Positions 1-12,395 of a stretch of 64,000 nt of DNA are shown in pieces. The first letter of the stretch is position 1. The number at the start of each line of letters is the position of its first letter. The notes under the pieces were generated by a model. The model searched no databases. It saw nothing but the letters and a program-made list of their open reading frames with translations, and was not told the origin of the DNA. The stretch spans positions 28,397,315 to 28,461,314 of the forward strand of contig NC_133232.1 of assembly GCF_040436345.1 (NCBI RefSeq). Direction: 5' to 3'. The position numbers were made by a program, and so were the translations under genes. The DNA comes from Pagrus major (Eukaryota; Chordata; Actinopteri; Spariformes; Sparidae).

Positions 1-270
1 ACTCACTAGAGGAGCTGTTATGATGTCACACAACATCTGGTTATAATGGATGATAGAAAATATGTCTGATTATTGTTATTACATTTATTTTCATTCACCC
101 ATTCATATAAAATGATGTTATAATTTTGTGAGTAGCACAAAGGAACTAAACAACTGAAAGTTGTAAAATGATAAATTAATGAACCTTGTAAATTGTTTCC
201 TGAGTAAACCAGTCAGTGTTTGTCCTTTTGTGTTTTTTTTAATGTGAGATATATGAGATATGCTCTAACT

Positions 271-553
271 CAGTGGTTCCCGAATGGTGTGGCGAGGCAC
301 ACTGGTGTGCCTTGGGAATTTGTTACAACCATAGATTATTATTGTAATATACAAGGAAACAACAAGTGATGAATGAGTTTTTAATTTACTATATCCTTTG
401 TTGTACACAATTACTTCCTCATACAGAGGCAAAATCTGTACCCTAAAGAAGTCCTTTAAAAACCCTCCAGGGAGCTAAAAATATATGTACAGAGTGATTA
501 GATAACATGATGCTATAGAGGCTATAGAGGACACTGAAGTTTGAAAACCACTG
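271..553. repeat. hAT-type MITE, copy 1
   Basis: The element starts CAGTGGTTCCCGAA and ends TTGAAAACCACTG, a pair of terminal inverted repeats of hAT style. It is flanked by CTCTAACT on the left and CCCTAACT on the right, a 7/8 match to an 8-bp target duplication as hAT transposases make. No coding capacity is seen. The same element in the same context recurs at 8445-8728 and 22568-22835 because the surrounding PLAAT upstream region was duplicated with it. Confidence 0.75.
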
Positions 554-754
554 CCCTAACTAATAAAAGCTTTAAATAAAGGCTACTACTACTCCTTTCT
601 AACACAATTCCCACATCAATGATGCATCAACATTACATTTACTTTTCTCTTTATCTCGTGTTGTGTGCTAATGAAATGATTTGTTCCTGCAGGTGCTGAG
701 AGTCATCTGGAAGGTGAAACCAGTTGAAGGTTTACAGACAAAACAAACGCTGAA

Positions 755-2079
755 ATGGGCAACTGGTGGTCAAAGGTTAGGAAATTATCACTGAATCAGA
801 ACACTAAATCGCCTTCTTCCATTTCTTTGTCTTCTCTGTCTGTGTCTTCTTCATCTTCTTCTCCTTCATCATCTTCTTTTCAGTCTTCTTACTCTTTTTC
901 TTCGTCTTCTTCTTCGTCTTTATCCGTGGTTCATTGTCAATCTCCAAACCAACTTTACATTTGCACTCTGCCATCTACTGCATGTGTAGATGCTGCACTT
1001 GTTCAGTCGATGGAGGCAATTCAGCTCAATGTTATCTGCTTTATTTATCAGCTATATGATTTAACTTTAAAGTCTTATATTATCTGTGCTTATCTGTGTA
1101 ACACAGATTATGTCAGAGTTCTCAAATGTTCTTCAGTTGTTTCTAAACAGTCTGTTGCAAAGTCAAACATGTTTCCTGTATGTTCTAGTCCAAGTCTGAT
1201 CAGAAACCAAAGCCTGGGGACTTGATTGAGATCTCCCGAGGTGTCTATCAGCACTGGGCTGTGTATGTTGGTGATGACTGCGTTGTTCATGTGACAGTGC
1301 CAACCGGCGGTGAGTCTCCTGTCTGGACTGCTGCTCTCACCTGTTCTAGTCTGGAATAATATCAGCCTGCTGTCACTGTAACATTTACAGACCAGATTAT
1401 CAAATTAAATTGTTTATTTGAACTGATTCATGATTAATAAACCACACACACAAAAAAGTTGCAATATTTAGTTCATAATCCTGCTCATATGCTGTCTGTT
1501 TCTCTCTTATTATTCATGGGTAAAGTCCCACGTGCAGTTTCCAGCAGCACGTCTGACCCAGGTGCAGTTTCCAACAACTTGATGTCTGTCCCAACTGAGA
1601 AGGCCATGGTGAGGAAACAGAAGCTGCAGGAGGTGGTGGGAAACGACAACTGGAATATCAACAACAACCTGGACAAGAACTTCAAGCCCCGCTCAGCTCG
1701 CATCATTGTGAAGGAGGCGCTCTGGCAGGTGGTCAAGAGGATGCCGTACTCCATCATCAGCAAGAACTGTGAGCACTTTGTGAACGAGCTGCGCTACCGA
1801 AAAGCTGTGTCCTTTCAGGTCAGTGGACCCATGTTTTTACAAACAAGACTCTTTGTCTGATTCTTTGGTTTTTAAAACTTTATATTTCCCAGAGTTGTGA
1901 ATGATTTTAAAGGACTTAGAGTCAAGAAAACTCTGCTCATCATCGAACTTAAAGACGTCTGTTGCCCTCCGCAGGTAAAAGAAAAAGCAGCAAAATATGT
2001 TTTCGTGGGCCCTATCGTGGTTGTATTAGCAGCAGCAGGAGGACCAGGAGCTGCATCAACATTCTTCAGAAGACGATAG
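755..2079 (+). CDS. PLAAT/HRASLS-like phospholipase-acyltransferase, copy 1 (4 exons, 179 aa)
   Basis: Predicted exons are 755-775, 1189-1309, 1526-1818 and 1975-2079; phases join cleanly to a 179-residue protein. It belongs to the LRAT/NlpC-P60-like PLAAT family, whose members cleave or transfer acyl chains of phospholipids at membranes. Exon 2 carries the KPGDLIEI start of the fold and the catalytic-His block QHWAVYVGD followed by VVHV. Exon 3 carries the nucleophile motif NCEHF in [13 protein letters not shown]. Exon 4 encodes a hydrophobic Val/Ala/Gly-rich segment ending in three Arg, the usual C-terminal membrane anchor. Length and architecture match PLAAT3-type proteins. Exon 3 uses an acceptor six bases downstream of that in the sister copies, because the ancestral AG is GG here. 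An AATAAA lies at 2264-2269. Family assignment is firm; which PLAAT paralogue it matches is not decidable by eye. Confidence 0.85.
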
Positions 2080-4387
2080 ACAGACATTTTCTTCCACCTC
2101 TCCTCCTATCTGAAACTTTCCACTTTTTAATTAGGATGCCAAGATGAAATTTTCCCTATATTTTTAGTTGATTTTTTAAAAAGACTTTTAGTTTTTTTTT
2201 AAATGAGGAAGAAGTTAAATGCTAATGTTAACTGTTGTGTAACGGTAACGTTAGCTATCAGGTAATAAAAAGAGGCTGTGTTTTGCCTTGAAAAATGACC
2301 CGATGTTGCCTCTGAATTTTCATTATCCATTGCCTTTCAGTTGCTGATGAATTGAGAAGCCATGAAATGAACATTTTTAAAAAGCATTAACAGCAGCGGT
2401 ATGGCTTTCAAAATCAGTGCCCAATACAATGGAGGTGAATGAATGAATTTCCAGTTATATTTTTAGCTGAAGAAGTCCACAGAAGTCCAAATGGAGGTCT
2501 ATCTTATTTAGATATTGATTTAAGCTATTGGATCTTGATGAAAACAATCAATCATGGATCTTGATGAAAACAATCAGGTGTATTTAGGTGGCTGGTATTG
2601 ATGAGTGAGTACACATTGATGCAGAACAAAAACTGAAGTTTGTCCTCATAATAACCATTTGAATTACAGCGTCCTACTTTACCAAACAAGCTGTCTCACA
2701 TTACCTGAACATGCTGCCAGAGTCAGAGAGGGGTCATGGTATGTATGAAGATGTGTAGCCTCTAGAAAAATGCATATTCCAGATTAAAATCAACATAAAA
2801 ATGTTGAAATGGCCTAAATTAATTTATAGAAACATTACTGGAGTGAGTAGACAGTTTTTTCGTAAGTTTACTGGAGGATCTACCAACCTGAATTTAGTCT
2901 GTATAAAATGTAGGTGTGCACATTGTGACGTTTGGATTACACTTTCATTGTGAAGGTAAACTTGAATAACTTGATCGCTCGCAGATGAAGTTATGTGGCT
3001 CTTTGGAGGTGTCTCTGACATTCGACTTCATCGTTAAAGGTAAGAGGACAGACTGACAAAACATTTGCATAAAATGTAATTTTTTTTGTTAGAAGACCCG
3101 TCAGTATTTGTGTGTTTGCTAAAATGTTAAAACTTGTTTATTTTGTACTGTACAGACAGTTAGCTAATGCTTTATGCCTTTATAAACTATGTTGCCAGTT
3201 TATTAAATTCACTTCACCTATTAATACTAATGTGAAACTATTTGAGAGAGGTGTTTATTGAACTTAACTTTCATTTTAAATGTTTACTTTTGGTGCTGCT
3301 GAATTGTGCTGTCATCCAGATTATTACCTTAAATTAAAACAGAAACTAAAACCAAAATGAGCAGTGGAAAAAAAATCTAAACTAAATTAAAACAAAACCT
3401 TTTATGAAAAACTCAAACTTAATTATAAAAACGCTCACACAGCCTAATCCTAACCCATTTTAGAGGTGTTCAGGTTAGTTTTTGGTGCTTTCAAACAAGG
3501 TAGGCCATGTTATGGGCTACCTGAGGGTGTTTCTATTATTTGGCCCCAGGGTTATTATCGTAAATTAAAAGTGAAACTAAATCGAAGCCCTTGAAAATAA
3601 CTTGTCCAACCTGAATGATAGCCTCAAGAAAACTCAAACTAAAGAGAAACAAAACTAATTAAAATGAAATAAAGTTAAAGTCATTTCAGTTTTATTTTAG
3701 CAATGAAGTATCAGGTTCATTCATTGTCATTTTGTAACACAAGATTGCACAGGTGCGTAGGCTGGAGGCTGGTGGCTTGAGAGGCTGGAGCTCGTAGCAC
3801 TCCAGTTATCAGGGAAGCCACACCCAGCCTCTGCAGAGCACCTCTGTAAACACAACAGTACAGAAACCACATCAACAGTCCCAATCATGACACATACTTT
3901 ACAATCCATCTGTAGCTAACACACAATGATCACAGTTTAATCTTTACTGAACATGTTAATTTAGCATGTTTAGCACACACAAACATATGGGTGGACTTCA
4001 AAGTATGAGTTTCTGCCTTGGTTAAATCGGTGACATTAATGAAGGTCAGTGATCTCAAAATTGTTTCATTTTGTGTCATTTTTATTTCAATATTTAACGG
4101 TGGCTGTTTACCCCTTGAGGACTCAATTTACCCTGACCCCATGCCCATTTCACCCCCACCTTGGGGCAAGTTGTGCCATAGGACAACTTCTTTTTTTTTA
4201 AACTACCACTTAGTTAAACAACCCTGTGTTGTAGAATGGTAAATAAATGAATTACACAACACCCAGGTCAATGGCACATCAACATCATATATATATTTAT
4301 CATCATACATGATTTGTTCCTGCAGGTGCTGAGAGTCATCTGGAAAGTGAAACCAGTTAAAGGTTTACAGACAGAACAAACGCTGAA
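2080..4387. other. Intergenic region between PLAAT copies 1 and 2
   Basis: No convincing gene. It holds a likely poly(A) signal (AATAAA, 2264-2269), a 26-bp imperfect tandem duplication around 2530-2580 (unit GGATCTTGATGAAAACAATC), and a dispersed-repeat piece at about 2540-2640. That piece reappears in opposite orientation at about 52965-53040, sharing CCAGCCACCTAAATA on the other strand. Sequence just before 4388 again matches the upstream region of the other PLAAT copies. Confidence 0.5.
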
Positions 4388-5706
4388 ATGAACCAGTCAC
4401 AGGTTAGGAAATTATCATTGAATCAGAACACTAAATCGTCTTCTTCCATTTCTTTGTCTTCTTTGTCTGTTTCTTCCTCATCTTCTTCTCCTTCTTCATC
4501 TTCTTTTCAGTTTTCTTACTCTTGTTCTTCGTCTTCTTCTTCTTCTTTATCTGTGGTTCATTGTCAATCTCCAAACCAACTTTACATTTGCACTCTGCCA
4601 TCTACTGCATGTGTAGATGCTGCACTTGTTCAGTCGATGGAGGCAATTCAGCTCAATGTTATCTGCTTTATTTATCAGCTATATGATTTAACTTTAAAGT
4701 CTTATATTATCTGTGCTTATCTGTGTAACACAGATTATGTCAGAGTTCTCAAATGTTCTTCAGTTGTTTCCAAACAGTCTGTTGCAAAGTCAAACATGTT
4801 TCCTGTATGTTTTAATCCAAGTCTGATCAGAAACCAAAGCCTGAGGACTTGATTGAGATCTCCCGAAGTGTCTATAAGCACTGGGCTGTGTATGTTGGTG
4901 ATGACTCCGTTGTTCACGTGACATCGCCACCAGGCGGTGAGTCCCCTGTCTGGACTGCTGCTCTCACCTGTCCTAGTCTGAAATAATATCAGCCTGCTGT
5001 CACTGTAACATTTACAGACCAGATTATCAAATTAGATTGTTTGTTTGAACTGATTCATGATTAATAAACCATTAAAAAAACATGTTGCAATATTTAAATC
5101 ACAATCCTGCACAAATTCTGTCTGTTTCTCTCTTTTATTCATAGCTGAAGTCCCAGGTATAGTTTCCAACAGCTTGATGTCTGTCCCAACTGAGAAGGCC
5201 ATGGTGATGAAAGAGAAGCTGCAGGAGGTGGTGGGAAACAACACATGGAGAATCAACAACACCCTGGACAAGGAGTACGAGCCCAACAAAGTTTCCACCA
5301 TTGTGAACAATGCAGACATGCAGGTGGGCACGAGGATGGAGTACTCCGTCATCAACAAGAACTGTGAGCACTTTGCAAACAAGCTGCGCTACGGAAAAGC
5401 TGAGTCCTTGCAGGTCAGTAAACCCATTTTTTACAAACAAGACTCTTTGAAGCTGTGGTGATTTTGAAAGTGTGATTCTTTGGTTTTTAAAACTCTATAT
5501 TTTCCAGAGTTGTGAATGATTTTAAAGGACTTTAGATTGTCAAGAAAACTCTGCTCATCATCTAACTTAAAGATGTTTGTTGCCCTCCACAGGTGCGTGA
5601 GGCAGAAGCGGCAGCTACAACAGGTATTGTTGCACTGGGCGCTGTGGTTGTTATCGGTGCAGTAGCAACTGCAGCAGCACTCTCCAGAAATAGAAAGACA
5701 GACTGA
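4388..5706 (+). CDS. PLAAT/HRASLS-like phospholipase-acyltransferase, copy 2 (4 exons, 170 aa)
   Basis: Predicted exons are 4388-4402 (MNQSQ), 4822-4936, 5145-5413 and 5593-5706, giving 170 aa. The LRAT-type fold is intact: the His block KHWAVYVGD, a second His in VVHV, and NKNCEHFANKLRYG with the catalytic Cys. Exon 4 gives a long Ala/Val/Gly/Ile stretch followed by basic RNRKTD, typical of the tail anchor of this family. The exon-2 acceptor used by copies 1 and 3 (TAG) reads TAA here, so splicing must shift to the AG six bases downstream, which keeps frame and drops two residues. Probable poly(A) signal at 6029-6034. Expected role is phospholipid acyl transfer or hydrolysis at intracellular membranes. 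Confidence 0.83.
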
Positions 5707-6028
5707 CAGACATTTTCCTCCACCTCTCCCCGTATCTGAAAATTTCCACTTTTTAATTAAAATGCCAAGATGATTTTAAAAAAATATTTTTGGATAACCT
5801 TTTTTAAAGATTTTTGTTTTTTTGTTTTAATTGATGGGTAAGAGATTCAAAGGGGTGAAAAGCTCCTTGAATCAAATCTGAATGTCCAAATCCAAAATGT
5901 AAGCCTTGTAATGTCCCATACACTACACTTCCTCTTTATTGTAAGAGCACCTCCATGAAGCTAACAATTTAGCTGGAGTTTATAAAGTTCTGTCTTCCTC
6001 TGACATTAAATTGTTTGTCATTGTTTTG

Positions 6029-6034
6029 AATAAA
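6029..6034 (+). terminator. Probable poly(A) signal of PLAAT copy 2
   Basis: AATAAA sits about 320 bases after the stop codon in a segment that is duplicated after copy 3, with AATAAA at 10647-10652. Conserved position in both duplicates supports function. Confidence 0.5.
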
Positions 6035-6504
6035 GAATAATTTGGATGATTCTGGATGGTAGTCTTTCTTTCTGCAACATTTCACGAGGCGGCCATTTTC
6101 CTCTGATGTCATGCTCAGTGTGGGAAGCCCAAATAATGTTATCAAAAGGATGAAGTCGTATGCAGGGAATCTGACAAATAGTTATCATTTCACAGCTCCC
6201 TAATCAATCAGCTACTGATAAGACAATAGATATTGAAAATCTGGGGGGATATAGGGCCATACTTCAAGATTTCTTCTATTACAGCAATTATTTTAATTAT
6301 GCAACTTTTATAGCATGTATCCAATGTGTTATTGTATAAAGAATATAATGGAATTAGTTTGAAAACAGTTTAAAAGTCTTGCATTAACTTTGTATAACCC
6401 AGTTTATGTCAGAGAGTCTGCCTAGCTCAGATGTACTGCAGTTATTGCCAAACGCTATCTTTTGCAAAGTCAAACCTAATTTTTTCTGTATGTCCTAATC
6501 AAAG

Positions 6505-6942
6505 TCTGATGAGAAACCGGAGCCCGGGGACTTGATTGAGATCTCCAGGGGCCACTATGAGCACTGGGCTGTGTACATTGTTGATGGCTTAGTTGTTCAC
6601 TTTGCACCACCCTGTGAGTCCCTCAACACAACTTGGATTGCTTGTTTGGATAAACCAATTTATAATTAATAAACCACAAATATGTCGCCATAATTAGTGT
6701 ATAATCCTGTGCAAATTATATTATCATCTTTTTAATTCATAGCTGAAGTCGCTGGTGCTGGGGCCAACAGTGTGATGTCGGTCGCAGCTCAGAGGGCCAT
6801 GGTGAAGAAAGAGAAGCTAAGAGATGTGGTGGGAACCGACAAGTGGAAAGTCAACAAAGACCTGGATGAGAAGTACGAGCCCCACCCAACTGATACCACT
6901 GTGAAGGAAGCGCTTGAGTTGGTGGGCACGGAGGTTTTTTAA
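6505..6942 (+). pseudogene. PLAAT fragment lacking the catalytic Cys exon end
   Basis: Two exon-like pieces are present, 6505-6613 and 6743-6942. They encode the start of the LRAT fold (KPG-like [21 protein letters not shown]) and the following linker region. No first exon is recognisable upstream, where the sequence is the 3' flank of copy 2. In exon 3 the reading frame stops (TAA, 6940-6942) right after LVGTE. The part that should contain NCEHF is missing, replaced by sequence matching 11630 onward. Without the nucleophile Cys it cannot be an active enzyme, so I call it a truncated duplicate. Confidence 0.8.
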
Positions 6943-8929
6943 GTTATTATTGAGGGCAGAAGCAACAGAAGCTCCTCTCTGTATAATGTAATACATTCTA
7001 CCTAAAATGTGTTTATTTATTTGTTTAAGCTACATTTGTGTTATTAGTCTGTGTTAGATGTAGCAGTGGACATTGTGGCCTTTGGGTGATGCTTTTATTC
7101 TGAAGGTTTCCTGCTCCATAAGAATAAACAATCAGCTCACTGCCACACAACTGAAGTTTGGTGGTGGGCTTCTTGGAGGTGTCTCAGATATCGGAAATTG
7201 TTTAAGGTAAGAAAACAAATTGTCCAAACATCAACACAAACTGTAGTGTAACAGAGGGCTGGTATGATTTTTAGTTAGAAGAACCTGCGGCATTTGTATT
7301 ATTTTGTTTATTTGTTAAAATCTTAAAACGGGGTCTATCAGGGTCGACTTCAATCTTGAAATGTCAAGTTTATTCTGGACTTTTCGACTTTATTCACTTC
7401 CTCCCATTATTTTTTCTCACCCCTGGTCCTAACACCTCAAGCTGGTTTAGAGAGCTGTAGAGTGAACTTTTTGGTGGTGGATTTAGGGTGTTTCCGTTAT
7501 TTTGTTCAAGACGTGTCAGCGTAAATCAAACCGAAACTAAGACGAGCTGACCTGACAAAATGAGCAGTAACAATTGTCGTAAACTTAAGTTAAATAAAAA
7601 CGAAACATTGTCAGAAAAATGTAAAACTAAACATTGAAAACATCATTTTAAAGGTGTAGTTTTTGTACCTTCCAGTGTTTCTTTCATTTGGTCACAAGGT
7701 TACTTACCGGATATGAAACAGAAACTAAATCAAAGTAGTGGAAACGTGTTTAAAACAGGAACCAAATAAAATACCATTTAAGAAAAACTAAAACTAAACT
7801 GAAACAACAGATGATGAAGCTAAAACTTTTTCAGTTTTAATTTCATGTTGACACAAAGAAATCAAAGTTGTCTTTGACACTGACACTTTATATGTAGCCC
7901 TTACAAAGACACACTCAAACTACTGTAAACTAAATGTATAAAAACTAAACCATTCTGAAAAACTAAACTAATAACTAGCAAACGAACTCTGGTAACTTCT
8001 TAAACTAAACTCAAACTAAGAAAAGTAACACCTGTTAAAAGAGTTTAGATAAAACACTGAACATTGTAATACTCATGAAGGCAGGATTTAATGCAGGACT
8101 GTTGCATTAAACTACATTAGTTTGAATTAAGTGTATTTAATAAAGTGGCTACTGAGTGTATTGATGGGGACTGAACTCACTAGAGGAGCTGTTATGATGT
8201 CACACAACATCTGGTTATAATGGATGATAGAAAATATGTCTGATTATTGTTATTACATTTATTTTCATTCACCCATTCATATAAAATGATGTTATAATTT
8301 TGTGAGTAGCACAAAGGAACTAAACAACTAAAAGTTGTAAAATGATAAATTAATGAACCTTGTAAATTGTTTCCTGAGTAAACCAGTCAGTGTTTGTCCT
8401 TTTGTGTTTTTTTTAATGTGAGATATATGAGATATGCTCCAACTCAGTGGTTCCCGAATGGTGTGGCAAGGCACACTGGTGTGCCTTGGGAATTTGTTAC
8501 AACCATAGATTATTATTGTAATATACAAGGAAACAACAAGCGATGAATGAGTTTTTAATTTACTATATCCTTTGTTGTACACAATTACTTCCTCATACAG
8601 AGGCAACATCTGTACCCTAAAGAAGTCCTTTAAAAACCCTCCAGGGAGCTAAAAATAAGTGTACAGAGTGATTAGATAACATGATGCTATAGAGGCTATA
8701 GAGGACACAAAACGTTTGAAAACCACTGCCCTAACTAATAAAAGCTTTAAATAAAGGCTGCTACTACTCTTTTCTAACACAATTCCCACATCAATGATGC
8801 ATCAACATTACATTTACTTTTCTCTTTATCTCGTGTTGTGTTCTAATGAAATGATTTGTTCCTTCAGGCGCTGAGAGTCATCTGGAAAGTGAAACCAGTT
8901 GAAGGTTTACAGACGAATCAAACGCTGAC
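6943..8929. other. Duplicated PLAAT flanking sequence
   Basis: No gene seen. About 6935-7470 matches 11625-12175. About 7475-7960 matches 21845-22300. From 8175 the sequence repeats position 1 onward nearly base for base (offset 8,174). This is the region that shows the uninterrupted target of the 12.18-21.83 kb insertion. Confidence 0.7.
8445..8728. repeat. hAT-type MITE, copy 2
   Basis: Begins CAGTGGTTCCCGAA and ends with AACCACTG. It was duplicated together with the surrounding PLAAT upstream region rather than inserted independently, since both flanks also match copy 1. Confidence 0.7.
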
Positions 8930-10182
8930 ATGGGCCAGTCACAGGTTAAGAAATGATCACTGAGTCAGAATAATAAATCGTCTTCTTCCACTTCTTTGTC
9001 TTCTCTGTCTGTGTCATCTTCATCTACTTCTCCTTCATCATCTTCTTTTCAGTTTTCTTACTCTTTTTCTGTCGTCTTCTTCTTTGTCTTTATCTGTGGT
9101 TCATTGTCAATCTCCAAACCAACTTTACATTTGCACTCTGCCATCTACTGCATGTGTAGATGCTGCACTTGTTCAGTCAATGGAGGCAATTCAGCTCAAT
9201 GTTATCTGCTTTATTTATCAGCTATATGATTTAACTTTAAAGTCTTATATTATCTGTGCTCAAATGTTCTTCAGTTGTTTCCAAACAGTCTGTTACAAAA
9301 TCAAACATGTTTCCTGTATGTTCTAGTCCAAGTCTGATCAGAAACCAAAGCCTGGGGACTTGATTGAGATCTTCCGAGGTGTCTATGAGCACTGGGCTGT
9401 GTATGTTGGTAATGGCTGGGTTGTTCACGTGACATCGCCACCAGGTGGTGAGTCCCCTGTCTGGACTGCTGCTCTCTGATACGGACCTGTCCTAGTCTGG
9501 AATAATATCAGCCTACTGTCACTGTAACATTTACAGACCAGATTATCAAATTAGATTGTTTGTTTGAACTGATTCATGATTAATAAACCATGAAAACAAA
9601 CATGTTGCAATATTTAGTTCATAATCCTGCTCAAATTCTTTCTGTTTCTCTCTTTTTGTTCATAGCTAAAGAATCAGGTGCAGTTTCCAAAAGCTTGATG
9701 TCTGTCTCAACTGAGAAGGCCATGGTGAGGAAACAGAAGCTGCAGGAGGTGGTGGGAGACAGCAAATGGACAATCAACAACAGCCTGGACAAGATGTACG
9801 AGTCCCGCTCACCTTGCATCATTGTGGAGGAGGCGCTCAGGCAGGTGGGCAAGAGGATGAAGTACTCCGTCATCAGCAAGAACTGTGAGCACTTTGCAAC
9901 AAAGCTGCGCTACGGGAAAGCTAAGTCCTGGCAGGTCAGTGGACCCATTTTTTACAAACAGGACTCTTTGTCTGATTATTTGGTTTTTAAAACTCTATAT
10001 TTCCCAGAGTTGTGAATGATTTTAAAGGACTTTAGATTGTCAAGAAAACTCTGCTCATCATCTAACTTAAAGATGTTTGTTGCTCTCCACAGGTGGTCCA
10101 GGCATCATTTATTCCTGTAGTGGGCGCTATCGTAGATGCAGTAGATCTCCTCCATCTCCTCTCCGGTCAAAAGACAGACTGA
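8930..10182 (+). CDS. PLAAT/HRASLS-like phospholipase-acyltransferase, copy 3 (4 exons, 164 aa)
   Basis: Predicted exons are 8930-8944 (MGQSQ), 9327-9447, 9666-9934 and 10093-10182, giving 164 aa. All three catalytic blocks are present: EHWAVYVGN with the first His, VVHV with the second, and SKNCEHFATKLRYG with the Cys. Exon 4 is shorter than in copies 1 and 2. It reads as a modest hydrophobic run (ASFIPVVGAIV) interrupted by Asp residues and ending GQKTD, so the membrane anchor may be weaker or changed. This copy arose with copy 1 by the 8,174-bp duplication, and the two differ mainly in exon 4. Poly(A) signal at 10647-10652. Confidence 0.83.
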
Positions 10183-10646
10183 CAGACATTTTCCTCCACC
10201 TCTCCCCTTTTAAAATTGTCCACGTTTAATTGAGATGCCAAGATGATTTTTTAAAAATATTTTTAGATAATTGTTTTAAAGATTTTTAGTTTTTAAAAAA
10301 AGGATTGATAAGAGATCTAAAAGGGTGAAAAGCTCCTTGAATCAAATCTGAATGTCTCTGAAGTCCAAAATGTTTATTGTTGCCAATACATGATAAGACA
10401 AAAATGTCTTAGACAATCAAAATGAGCTAATTATATATCACAGACAGCCTTGTAATGTCCCATACACTACACTACACTTCCTCTTTATTGTACGAGCACC
10501 TCCATGAACTCAGGGTCATGATAACTAAACCAATTCATCACTTCTGTGCTTGACTTATGACATGTCCCTGCTGATTGTTTGACAATTTAGCCGGAGTTCA
10601 TAAAGTTCTGTCTTCCTCTGACATTAAATTGTTTGTCATTGTTTTG

Positions 10647-10652
10647 AATAAA
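10647..10652 (+). terminator. Probable poly(A) signal of PLAAT copy 3
   Basis: AATAAA in the duplicated 3' flank, at the same relative place as 6029-6034. Confidence 0.5.
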
Positions 10653-11083
10653 GAATAATTTGGATGATTCTGGATGGTAGTCTTTCTTTCTGCAACATTT
10701 CACATGGCGGCCATTTTCGTCTGATGTCATGCTCAGTGTGGGAAGCCCAAATAATGTTATCAAAAGGATGAAGTCGTATGCAGGGAATCTGACAAATAGT
10801 TATCATTTCACAGCTCCCTAATCAATCAGCTACTGATAAGTAGCATGATTTCTTCTATTACAGCAATTATGTTTAATTATGCAACATTTATAGCATGTCT
10901 CCAATGTGTTATTGTATATAGAATATAATGTAATTAGTTTGAAAACAGTTTAAAAGTCTTGCATTAACTTTGTATAACCCAGTTTATGTCAGAGAGTCTG
11001 CCTAGCTCAAAGTACTGCAGTTATTGCCAAACGCTATCTTTTGCAAAGTCAAACCTAATTTTTTCTGTATGTCCTAATCAAAG

Positions 11084-11180
11084 TCTGATGAGAAACTGGA
11101 GCCCGGGGACTTGATTGAGATCTTCAGGGGCCACTATGAGCACTGGGCTGTGTACATTGGTGATGGCTTAGTTGTTCACT
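11084..11180 (+). pseudogene. PLAAT exon-2 fragment
   Basis: A single exon-2-like piece reads [23 protein letters not shown] followed by VVH, then the homology stops and unrelated AT-rich sequence follows, which itself is matched near 24560-24720. No exons 1, 3 or 4 are found nearby. It is a remnant of a further PLAAT copy, truncated more severely than the fragment at 6505. Confidence 0.8.
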
Positions 11181-12395
11181 TAATGTGTATAAAAATACAA
11201 TTAAGATATGAGACAAAACTCTTCTAATATTGTACTGGAAAAGAGATGTGTGACATATTTTAAAGTTCTAAATTAATGCACCAAAGCCTGAATGAAACTG
11301 GCATCAGCTGACTGCAAACACCTCCATGTTGGAAAAACAATCAAAATCAAAATATGAATATCTTTAGTGTAGGCCATCAGTGCATCATCCTCTGAGAACA
11401 AGCTTCAACAAGAAGACAGGGCTGTGGTAAATCAAAAAATGTGTGCATAATAACACATAATAACACATAATAACACTACAACACTTAGTTCTGATATAAG
11501 AGTCCTCCTATAAATCCTCATGACGGTCAGAATTGTTTTTGTTATAATCTTCTTTTTAGAGAGATGTTAATTAAACTCTCATTTTGGAGCCTGCAGTTTT
11601 CTGTTAAAATGTTTGGTAGTGTACTAGTAAGTTTTTTAAGTTATTACTTCACTGAGGGCAGAAGCAACAGAAGCTCCTCTCTGTATAATGTAATATGTTC
11701 TACCTAAAATGTATTTATTCATCTATTTATTCAAGCTACATTTGTGTTATTAGTCTGTGTTAGATCTAGCAATGGACATTGTGGCCTTTGGGTGATGCTT
11801 TTATTCTGAAGGTCTCCTGTTCCTGAAGAACAAACAATCAGCTCACTGCCACATAATTGAAGTTTGGTGTTGGGCTTCTTGGAGGTGTCAGATGTCGACA
11901 TTATTGTTAAAGGTGAGAAAATACATTGTCCAAACATCAACACAAACTGTAGTGTAACAGAGGGCTGGTATGATTTTTAGTTAGAAGAACCTGCGGAATT
12001 TGTATTATTTTGTTTATTTGTTAAAATCTTAAAACGGGGTCTATCAGGGTCGACTTCAATCTTGAAATGTCAAGTTTATTCTGGACTTTTCGACTTTATT
12101 CACTTCCTCTCATTATTTTTTCTCACCCCTGGTCCTAACACCTCAAGCTGGTTTAGAGAGCTGTAGAGTGAACTTTTACACTGGATGCATGTCCGCTGCG
12201 TTTTGACTCAGCTCCGCCGAACAGCTGGAGTTACGACACCGAGGAATTCCCGCGATAATTACATAATCCCGCACGACCGCAGTTATATGTATGTGTTATA
12301 AACACAACATTGTCCTATGGGACGATAGGCGAACTGAAGGGGATCCAATGATCCGAGTAGTGATGAGCTGATGAAGTCTTTAATGAGTCTTTAAA

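Noticed and set aside
755-1225. Ser-rich 156-codon ORF running on from PLAAT exon 1 (also at 4388)
   Set aside because: It reads through the GT donor into the pyrimidine-rich intron; splicing to exon 2 gives the conserved enzyme instead.
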